This document shows positions 1 through 7,230 of a stretch of 7,230 nt of DNA, in pieces; positions within the stretch are counted from its first letter, which is position 1, and every line of letters begins with the position of its first letter. Made by a program: the position numbers and the translations under genes. Location of the stretch: contig USEZ01000099.1 in the NCBI GenBank assembly GCA_900553775.1, forward strand, positions 1-7,230. Reading direction: 5' to 3'. Source of the DNA: an uncultured Slackia sp. GTDB lineage: Bacteria; Actinomycetota; Coriobacteriia; Coriobacteriales; Eggerthellaceae. Under the pieces are notes generated by a model. It did not search any database, had not been told where the DNA came from, and saw nothing but the letters and a program-made list of their open reading frames with translations.

Positions 1-11
1 GGGGCGGAAAT

Positions 12-43
12 GCACCCGTGCGCTTACGAAGGCGCACGGGTGC
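12..43 (-). terminator. Second, back-up hairpin after infB
   Basis: A perfect 12-bp stem (GCACCCGTGCGC at 12-23, GCGCACGGGTGC at 32-43) has an 8-base loop. On the minus strand it lies just past the T-run of the first terminator and is followed only by ATTTCC, a weak T-tract. On the plus strand it is followed by GAAAAGG. I read it as a fail-safe terminator for the infB operon. It could instead serve a converging gene to the left that is outside the window. Confidence 0.5.
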
Positions 44-44
44 G

Positions 45-81
45 AAAAGGCGTTTCGGCATCGTTGCGACACCGAAACGCC
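45..81 (-). terminator. Intrinsic terminator after infB
   Basis: Read on the minus strand, a perfect 10-bp stem (GGCGTTTCGG at 81-72 pairing with CCGAAACGCC at 58-49) closes a 13-base loop and is followed at once by TTTT (48-45). It begins 40 bases beyond the infB stop codon. This is a standard Rho-independent layout, so it most likely ends the rimP-nusA-infB transcript. On the plus strand the same hairpin is not followed by T residues. Confidence 0.8.
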
Positions 82-120
82 CCTGCTCTATCCGGCATGC
101 CGTGAAAGCGGCGCGGCCGG

Positions 121-2868
<2,748 letters not shown>

Positions 2869-2902
2869 ACGGTACTCCTCGTCTATCCTCTACTCTCTCG
2901 AC

Positions 2903-4105
2903 CTACTCCTCGTCGGCATGCACGCCGCAAAAGCGGCTGCCGGGACGGGCATGATTGCGGCAACGCGCCCCGTCTTCGGAGACGAACGCGCAGAACTCGC
3001 CTTCGTCCTCTTCGGGCTCTTCGTCGATGAGCATGTTCACTTCCGGCGCCGGCGCGATGCCGAAGCTCGTGGACTTGATGTCGATATGCCACCCGGTCAG
3101 ACGCGCGGCAAGGCGCGCATTCTGCCCCTCTTTGCCGATGGCGAGGGAAAGCTGGTCGTCGGGCACCACCACGGTGGCGTAATGGTTGTCCTCGTCGATG
3201 CTCACGCGGGTGACGCGTGCCGGGCTGAGCGCCTGCGCGACGTATTTCTCGGGATTCTCGTCCCACTGGATCACGTCGACGCGCTCGTTGCGCAGCTCTT
3301 CGACCACCATGCGCACGCGGCTGCCCTTCGGGCCGACGCAGGCGCCCACCGGATCGAGATTGCTCTCGCGGCTGGAAACGGCCACCTTGGAACGGGCGCC
3401 CGGCTCGCGAGCGATGGACTTGACCTCCACCATGCCGTCGTAGATTTCAGGCACTTCGAGCTCGAAGAGGCGGCGGATCAGGTCGGGATGGGTACGCGAT
3501 ACCACGATGGCGGGACGCGCCTGGTCGCCGCGCACGCGGGGCTCGAGCGCATTGGGATCGCGCACGTCGATGATCAGCACCTTGATGCGCTGGTTGTGGC
3601 GGTAATGCTCGCCCGCAGGGCGTTCGTTGCGCTCGCCGGGATTGCGCTTCTGGTCGTAATGGGGAAGCTCGGCTTCCACGCCGTCGCGGATCTTGACAAT
3701 CGTGAAGTCGGGCGTGACCTGCAAGACGGTGCCCGTGACGATATCGCCCACGCGGTCGCTGAACTCCTCGTAGATGCTCTGGCGACCTGCTTCGCGCACC
3801 ATGGCGGCGATGACGCCCTTGGCGTTTTGCGCGGCGATGCGGCTTACGTCGTTCGGGGTGACGTCGCGCTCTTCGAACTCGCTGTATTCGCCGGTTTCCT
3901 CGTCGGGCTCGCCCACCGGAACCAGCTCGTAGACATAAATGCGGCCCGTGGTGCGGTCGATCGTCACGCGCGCGTCCCATTCCAGATCGAGAATGTTCTG
4001 GTAGCTTTTGGCAAGCGAAGCCTCGAGGCGCTCGATCAGATAGAACTCGTCGATCTTCTTCTCATGCGCCAGGGCTTGCAAAGCCTCCATAAGTTCGGAT
4101 GCCAT
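2903..4105 (-). CDS. nusA: Transcription termination/antitermination factor NusA with Cys/His tail
   Basis: NusA binds RNA polymerase and nascent RNA and modulates pausing, intrinsic termination and antitermination. The 400-residue product has the N-terminal polymerase-binding domain (about 1-115), an S1 domain (about 118-200, starting GDIVTGTVLQV), KH1 (about 205-285, with GPKGSRV at 258-264) and KH2 (about 300-348, with AIGKEGQNARLA at 322-333). It lacks the C-terminal acidic AR repeats of E. coli NusA, as is usual outside Proteobacteria. After KH2 comes an acidic stretch (361-370) and then C372, C382, H385, C393 and H396, spaced C-x9-C-x2-H-x7-C-x2-H, which looks like a small metal-binding site. 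The ATG at 4105 follows AGGAAGGA with a 5-base spacer. Stop is TAG. It sits 65 bp after rimP and 34 bp before infB, with no ylxR in between. The NusA identity is certain; the role of the tail is unknown. Confidence 0.97.
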   Translation of the reverse strand: MASELMEALQALAHEKKIDEFYLIERLEASLAKSYQNILDLEWDARVTIDRTTGRIYVYELVPVGEPDEETGEYSEFEERDVTPNDVSRIAAQNAKGVIAAMVREAGRQSIYEEFSDRVGDIVTGTVLQVTPDFTIVKIRDGVEAELPHYDQKRNPGERNERPAGEHYRHNQRIKVLIIDVRDPNALEPRVRGDQARPAIVVSRTHPDLIRRLFELEVPEIYDGMVEVKSIAREPGARSKVAVSSRESNLDPVGACVGPKGSRVRMVVEELRNERVDVIQWDENPEKYVAQALSPARVTRVSIDEDNHYATVVVPDDQLSLAIGKEGQNARLAARLTGWHIDIKSTSFGIAPAPEVNMLIDEEPEEDEGEFCAFVSEDGARCRNHARPGSRFCGVHADEE

Positions 4106-4170
4106 GGTGTTCCTTCCTCGTCGTTGCTCGTATCTCTCATACCTCGTTTAACGCTTCATGCTCTTTCGTT

Positions 4171-4647
4171 CTATCGCGAAAAATCGATGACGCCTTTGAC
4201 GTGCGCCTTCTTGATGTCGTCAAAAGGAATTGCAACCTCTTCCCCGTCGAGGGAAAGCTTCACGCAGCAGGCCTGTTCATCGAAACCGCACAGACGCGCG
4301 TTGAAGCGGCTGCGCCCCTCGATCGGCGAAGCCGTCATCACGTACACCTCGTCGCCGGCGAAGCGGGCGAAGTGCTCGGGCGTGCGCAGCGGGCGGTCGA
4401 TGCCGGGCGAGCTCACCTCGAGCGTATAGGCGCCGGGGAACGGGTCGAGTTCGTCCATGATCTCGTTGACCCATGCCTGGGCGGTCGTGATCCCTTCGAA
4501 CGAGATGCCTTCGGGCGTATCGAGATACACGCGGATCGTGGGGGCCTTGCGCGAACCGACAACCTCGACCGTCACGATTTCGACGCCCTCGCCTTGCGCG
4601 CGCGGCTCGAGAGCGGCAAGGATGCTTGCTTCTTTGGACGAAAGCAT
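4171..4647 (-). CDS. rimP: Ribosome maturation factor RimP
   Basis: RimP binds the free 30S subunit and helps its late assembly. The 158-residue product carries the family signature EVSSPGIDRPL in the middle, an N-terminal alpha/beta domain (from LAALEPRAQGEGVEIVTVEV) and a C-terminal SH3-like barrel ending with IPFDDIKKAHVKGVIDF. Length fits the family (about 150-180). I chose the ATG at 4647 because AAGGTGGG (4659-4652) ends only 4 bases before it, with its AAGG core 8 bases upstream. A GTG three codons further up (4656) overlaps that site and has no ribosome-binding site of its own. Stop is TAG. It is the first gene of the rimP-nusA-infB operon, preceded by a promoter and a leader terminator. 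Confidence 0.95.
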   Translation of the reverse strand: MLSSKEASILAALEPRAQGEGVEIVTVEVVGSRKAPTIRVYLDTPEGISFEGITTAQAWVNEIMDELDPFPGAYTLEVSSPGIDRPLRTPEHFARFAGDEVYVMTASPIEGRSRFNARLCGFDEQACCVKLSLDGEEVAIPFDDIKKAHVKGVIDFSR

Positions 4648-4651
4648 TTCG

Positions 4652-4659
4652 CCCACCTT
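4652..4659 (-). promoter_or_regulatory. Ribosome-binding site deciding the rimP start
   Basis: AAGGTGGG on the minus strand matches the anti-Shine-Dalgarno core with one mismatch, with the AAGG part 8 bases before the ATG at 4647. It overlaps the alternative GTG start (4656-4654), which argues that the ATG, giving 158 residues rather than 161, is used. Confidence 0.6.
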
Positions 4660-4674
4660 GAATGGGGCTTATAC

Positions 4675-4704
4675 AAAAAGAAAGCGGGACCAGGCCCACT
4701 TTCT
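4675..4704 (-). terminator. Leader terminator (attenuator) upstream of rimP
   Basis: On the minus strand AGAAAGTGGG (4704-4695) pairs with CCCGCTTTCT (4688-4679), a 10-bp stem with one G-U pair and a 6-base loop. A run of T continues to 4675 and is then broken by G. This is a good Rho-independent terminator, but it sits only 27 bases before the rimP ATG and downstream of the predicted promoter. That makes it a likely 5'-leader attenuator for the operon. If the promoter call is wrong, it could instead stop transcripts arriving from the HAD gene about 230 bp upstream. NusA-dependent attenuation in the leader of the homologous operon is known in Bacillus subtilis, and leader terminators also occur in the E. 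coli operon. Confidence 0.75.
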
Positions 4705-4765
4705 CATACGTCAGAAAAAGTTGTAGCGCATCGCACGAACGGCATTCATGCGAATACGGTTACTT

Positions 4766-4794
4766 CTTATATCACAGCCCCTTCCGACGTGCAA
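4766..4794 (-). promoter_or_regulatory. Predicted sigma-A promoter of rimP-nusA-infB
   Basis: On the minus strand a -35-like TTGCAC (4794-4789, 3 of 6) is followed after 17 bases by TATAAG (4771-4766, 5 of 6 for TATAAT). A TG one base upstream makes it an extended -10. The expected start is near 4759, giving a leader of about 112 bases before the rimP ATG. The surrounding DNA is AT-richer than its neighbours. Confidence 0.6.
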
Positions 4795-4937
4795 GGGCGC
4801 AATGGAAAACGGCCTGCGATTACAGACAAAATCGACCTTTCATGCACCGAAGTCTGCGCGAAAGGCCGCGCGCCTTTTCCGAACAACACGGCGAACGCCC
4901 GCGGCGTCGTCCGAGCGCAGCAAGCATGCGAGCGGCT
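4772..4937. other. Intergenic segment between HAD gene and rimP promoter
   Basis: I see no gene here. On either strand, 6-bp arms AAAGGC/GCCTTT (4861-4866 and 4872-4877) form a small hairpin; on the plus strand it is followed only by TCC and on the minus strand by CGCGC, so it is not a convincing terminator. Thus no clear terminator directly follows the HAD stop codon, and read-through towards the rimP leader terminator is possible. Confidence 0.4.
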
Positions 4938-5597
4938 TTAGCAAGCGCGACGGGCGATCAGATGGGCAGCCAGCTCGTCGAAGCACCCGCAGACGACGTC
5001 GGGGGTTTCGACGCGCAGGACGTCTTCGTCGAACATGCCCCACAAAACCGCCGCCGTATGCATGCCCGCGGCGTTTCCCGCCTGGATATCGAAGGGGCTA
5101 TCGCCCACGAAGGCGCAACGCCGCGCCTCGACGCCTAAGAGCCGCGCACCGAGAATCACAGGCTCGGGATCGGGCTTGTGCCTGACGCAATCGTCGGCGC
5201 CGACGATGCAGTCGAAGAATTCCGCGATGCCGAGCACCTCCAAGCCGCGCTGGGCGAGCGGATGCATCTTCGACGTCGCCACGCCGAGCGAAAACCCCGC
5301 ATCGCGCAACGACTCGAGAGCTTCGCGCGTTCCGGGGAACAGCGAGATGCGCTCGTCGTGAACGCTCTCGTTGAACGCGCGATACACCCGCAAAAGCTCG
5401 TCGTGAACCGCTTCGTCGTCGGTGAAATCCCACATCTGGACCGAAAGCGGCTGCCCCACCTTCGCCATAAGGCGCTCGTCGGCAATGGTGCGGCCGAGCA
5501 CCGATTTCGTAGCATGTCGGAAGCTGTCGAGCAACAGATCGTGCGTATCGACGAGCGTTCCGTCGTTGTCGAAGAGCACGGCGTCTAAAGCTGGCAT
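4938..5597 (-). CDS. HAD-superfamily phosphatase, phosphoglycolate phosphatase-like
   Basis: This 219-residue protein is a cytosolic haloacid-dehalogenase-type phosphohydrolase. All four HAD motifs are present: DNDGT (nucleophile D10, acid/base D12), motif II threonine/serine in VATSK (106-110), the motif III lysine in HKPDPEP (K141) and the motif IV acids in GDSPFD (D166, D170). A helical cap domain lies between motif I and motif II (about 18-85), as in the Gph/PpaX/beta-phosphoglucomutase subgroup. Length is typical. The real substrate cannot be read from sequence: phosphoglycolate, pyrophosphate or another small phosphate ester are all possible. The ATG at 5597 has AAAGG 10 bases upstream, a slightly long spacing. 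Stop is TAA. It is transcribed away from dtd and towards rimP, and seems to be a single-gene unit. Confidence 0.88.
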   Translation of the reverse strand: MPALDAVLFDNDGTLVDTHDLLLDSFRHATKSVLGRTIADERLMAKVGQPLSVQMWDFTDDEAVHDELLRVYRAFNESVHDERISLFPGTREALESLRDAGFSLGVATSKMHPLAQRGLEVLGIAEFFDCIVGADDCVRHKPDPEPVILGARLLGVEARRCAFVGDSPFDIQAGNAAGMHTAAVLWGMFDEDVLRVETPDVVCGCFDELAAHLIARRAC

Positions 5598-5735
5598 GGA
5601 ATACGGACCTTTCGAAGAAACGCCGGCGCAACGCCGGACGAGCGGGCAGACGAAATGTCAGTTTAGCGTATCATGAAACGCCGCTACAGCCGAAAGAAAG
5701 CCGCACGAAGCGCGGCGCGATACGAAGGAGCATCC
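5598..5735. other. Divergent intergenic region between HAD gene and dtd
   Basis: These 138 bases must contain the start signals of both divergent genes. I see a 6-bp GC hairpin (CCGGCG 5623-5628, CGCCGG 5632-5637) in the HAD leader and an AT-richer patch around 5655-5675 with a possible plus-strand -10, TATCAT (5669-5674). That -10 has no recognisable -35 at 16-18 bases, so no promoter is called with confidence. Confidence 0.3.
5724..5730 (+). promoter_or_regulatory. Ribosome-binding site deciding the dtd start
   Basis: GAAGGAG ends 5 bases before the ATG at 5736. An in-frame ATG at 5673 would add 21 basic residues, has no such site, and the family begins at the MRALIQRVSRA motif, so 5736 is the start. 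Confidence 0.8.
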
Positions 5736-6182
5736 ATGAGGGCACTGATTCAGCGCGTGTCCCGCGCGCACGTCGATATCGAAGGCGAAACCGTCGGAAG
5801 CATCGGCGCGGGATATGCGATCTTTCTCGGCGTGGGCCGCGAAGACACCGAAAAAGAAGCCGACAGGCTCTGGTCGAAGATAGCGAAGATGCGCATCTTC
5901 GAAGACGAGAACGGCAAAACCAACGTGAACCTGGCCGATGCGCACGGAGACGTGCTGATCGTCAGCCAGTTCACCCTGTATGCCGACTGCAAACGCGGCA
6001 ACCGCCCGTCGTTCACCGGCGCCGCCGCCCCCGATAGGGCCCGCGAGCTCTACGAGTATTTCGTCGGCAAGGCGCGCGAAGACGTCGAGCGCGTGGAAAC
6101 CGGCTCGTTCGGCGCGATGATGCGGGTAGAACTCGTCAACGAGGGGCCTTTCACCATCTGGCTCGATACCGATTCCCTGTAA
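5736..6182 (+). CDS. dtd: D-aminoacyl-tRNA deacylase
   Basis: DTD hydrolyses D-amino acids (and glycine mischarged on tRNA-Ala) from tRNA, which protects translation from wrong-handed residues. The 148-residue product matches the family in length and end to end: MRALIQRVSRAHV at the N-terminus, the catalytic-site SQFTLYAD at 77-84, the basic GNRPSF segment following it, and the C-terminal Gly-Pro motif in NEGPFT (G137-P138), the chirality-checking cis-proline loop. It acts as a homodimer in the cytoplasm. It stands alone: the HAD gene is divergent, and 196 bp separate it from the DUF4230 gene. Stop is TAA. Confidence 0.96.
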   Translation: MRALIQRVSRAHVDIEGETVGSIGAGYAIFLGVGREDTEKEADRLWSKIAKMRIFEDENGKTNVNLADAHGDVLIVSQFTLYADCKRGNRPSFTGAAAPDRARELYEYFVGKAREDVERVETGSFGAMMRVELVNEGPFTIWLDTDSL

Positions 6183-6283
6183 ACGGCAACGCGCCGTCAA
6201 CGAAAGACGGCTCCGGGCAACGACGCGTCAACGGAATTCTCCGCGCGCGGACGCCTTCCGGCAGAATCGGCCCGTTTCCAGGA

Positions 6284-6318
6284 CGAATGGCCGGCGCCCT
6301 ACGCCGCCGGCCGATTCG
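6284..6318 (+). terminator. Strong hairpin between dtd and DUF4230 gene
   Basis: GGCCGGCG (6289-6296) pairs with CGCCGGCC (6305-6312), 8 bp with an 8-base loop, and CGAA/TTCG (6284-6287, 6315-6318) extends it past a bulge. It is followed by AAGCCTTCTTGCGC, not a true T-run, so termination is uncertain. It may end the dtd transcript or structure the leader of the next gene. A smaller stem (GCCGTC 6193-6198, GACGGC 6206-6211) lies just after the dtd stop, also without a T-run. I see no gene in 6183-6378. Confidence 0.35.
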
Positions 6319-6378
6319 AAGCCTTCTTGCGCTATCCTGGGCAATCCCTGCCATCGCCTATCCGCTGAAAGGAAACAT

Positions 6379-6996
6379 ATGAAAAGCATCCGCCTCTGGG
6401 GCACCCTCATCGGCGCCGCGGCGCTTGTCGCCGTAGGATTTCTCGGCGCGCAGCTGCTCGACCGGGCGCAGCAGCCCTCCATCACGATGAGCTCCGACAC
6501 CGTGGCCGAGCAGCTCGTCGAATGCAGCGAGCTTGCCACCATGAAGCTCGACTACCGAGGGCTCATCACCTACGAAGAGGGCGACCTGCCGTTGCTGACG
6601 AAAAAGGCGTTCTCGATGATCTACGACGCCGATGTTCGCGCAGGCGTCGACCTGGCGCAGGCCGCGGTCGACATCGACGGCACGAACGTTTCGGTAAGCC
6701 TGCCCGCCGCAACCGTGCAAAGCATCTCGATCGACCCCGACTCGCTGCAATTCTACGACCAGCAATACGCGCTTTTGAACTGGCAGAATCGCGACGACAC
6801 CGCGAAAGCGCTGCAAATGGCCCAAGACGACGCAGAAGCAAAGGTCGACAGCGGAACGATGATCGAAGATGCGCAGAAGCAAGCGCAAACCGTCGTCGAG
6901 ACGATGCTGCTCCCCTTCACCGAAAACGGCGACTACACGGTGCGGGTGACCTTCGCCGAGGCGCCTGCGCCCGAAGCCTCGAAGCAAAGCGCATAG
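6379..6996 (+). CDS. Membrane-anchored DUF4230 family protein
   Basis: This 205-residue protein has one N-terminal membrane segment (about 6-26, with basic K2 and R5 before it) and is otherwise soluble, so it is predicted to be anchored with the body outside the cytoplasm. The segment 49-110 fits the DUF4230 pattern: a CSELATMKLDYRGLITYEE strand region, then an AGVDL motif (88-92) and the SVSLPAATV strand (105-113). A long charged helix (about 137-176) and a C-terminal strand follow. The function of DUF4230 is not known to me. The single cysteine C50 is not in a lipobox, so this is not a lipoprotein. The ATG at 6379 follows AAAGGA with a 5-base spacer. Stop is TAG. The next gene starts 91 bp downstream on the same strand. 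Family assignment is from pattern memory. Confidence 0.75.
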   Translation: MKSIRLWGTLIGAAALVAVGFLGAQLLDRAQQPSITMSSDTVAEQLVECSELATMKLDYRGLITYEEGDLPLLTKKAFSMIYDADVRAGVDLAQAAVDIDGTNVSVSLPAATVQSISIDPDSLQFYDQQYALLNWQNRDDTAKALQMAQDDAEAKVDSGTMIEDAQKQAQTVVETMLLPFTENGDYTVRVTFAEAPAPEASKQSA

Positions 6997-7087
6997 CTTC
7001 GACGTTTCCTTTCGTTTCCTTGAAAGATTCTTGAAGCGTCGATGCCAGAATGGGGTCTGTCGATCCCCGCACGAGAAAGGAACGCCC

Positions 7088-7230
7088 ATGATCGTCACCA
7101 CCACGCAAGCCATCGAGGGATATCGCATCACCGGGTACTACGGCATCGTTTTCGGCGAGGTAATTACCGGCATCAACTTCCTCCGCGATTTCGGCGCGGG
7201 CATACGCAACATCGTGGGCGGTCGCAGTTC
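7088..7230 (+). CDS. YbjQ/UPF0145 family protein, 5' part
   Basis: Only the first 47 codons are in the window; the gene runs off the right edge. The readable part contains GYRITGYYGIVFGEVITG, NFLRDFGAGIRN and IVGGRSS, which match the conserved start of YbjQ/UPF0145 proteins (about 105 residues, forming ring-like pentamers and annotated as putative heavy-metal-binding). True function is not established. The ATG at 7088 follows AAAGGAA with about 5-7 bases spacing. The 91 bases before it contain TTGAAA-like elements (7020-7025) and CAGAAT (7046-7051), but with 20-base spacing, so I do not call a promoter. Confidence 0.88.
   Translation, partial: MIVTTTQAIEGYRITGYYGIVFGEVITGINFLRDFGAGIRNIVGGRS

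Larger units (their letters stand above)
4648..4760 (-). promoter_or_regulatory. 5' leader of the rimP operon
   Basis: This is the likely untranslated leader between the predicted start site and the rimP ATG. Besides the terminator, it holds a possible competing stem: TTTTCT (4718-4713) with AGAAAG (4704-4699), 6 bp including one G-U, which would block the terminator's left arm. Two ATG-started frames of 12 codons each lie in the same frame: 4749-4711 (TGA) and 4707-4669 (TAA). Neither has a visible ribosome-binding site. I did not recognise a known riboswitch. Confidence 0.4.

Noticed and set aside
4668..4673. TATAAG on the minus strand just before rimP as a second -10 element
   Set aside because: No -35 element at 16-18 bases and no extended TG; the bases upstream belong to the terminator hairpin.
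4861..4877. Small hairpin AAAGGC/GCCTTT as terminator of the HAD gene
   Set aside because: Only 6 bp, with no T-run on the minus strand.
4648..4937. A tRNA (such as the initiator tRNA found ahead of rimP in E. coli)
   Set aside because: No cloverleaf arms, T-loop or acceptor stem could be found on either strand.
5658..6200. Minus-strand 180-codon frame opposite dtd
   Set aside because: It is the antisense of the strongly conserved dtd gene.
6358..7131. Minus-strand 257-codon frame opposite the DUF4230 gene
   Set aside because: The plus-strand gene has a ribosome-binding site, a membrane anchor and family pattern; the antisense product has none and runs into the YbjQ-family start.

Overview
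The window reads as an ordinary core-genome segment of a high-GC bacterium. The best guess is an actinobacterium of the class Coriobacteriia (Eggerthella/Slackia/Gordonibacter-like). That rests on the G/C-rich codon use, the style of the IF2 N-terminus and the gene content; it is inference, not a database match. There is no sign of a mobile element, CRISPR array, rRNA or tRNA.

Left part, minus strand (1-4800): a translation/transcription operon read right to left as promoter (about 4766-4794), a leader holding an intrinsic terminator (4675-4704), rimP (ribosome maturation), nusA (transcription elongation/termination factor) and infB (translation initiation factor IF2), closed by one strong terminator and a second strong hairpin (12-81). 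The genes are 34-65 bp apart and each has a good ribosome-binding site. RimP matures the 30S subunit, IF2 starts translation on it, and NusA couples RNA polymerase behaviour to this; the three are commonly co-transcribed. Differences from the usual layout are that no ylxR lies between nusA and infB, no rbfA is seen before the terminators, and NusA carries a short Cys/His-rich C-terminal tail.

Middle (4938-6182): a HAD-family phosphatase on the minus strand and, divergently, dtd (D-aminoacyl-tRNA deacylase) on the plus strand, separated by 138 bp.

Right part, plus strand (6379-7230): a membrane-anchored DUF4230 protein of unknown function and the 5' end of a YbjQ/UPF0145-family gene cut off by the window edge. 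The 196 bp between dtd and the DUF4230 gene holds strong, mutually exclusive hairpins.

I do not see a new multi-gene system. The points most worth a second look are the rimP-nusA-infB leader, which looks like a transcription attenuator with a possible competing antiterminator and two tiny reading frames, and the metal-site-like tail on NusA.
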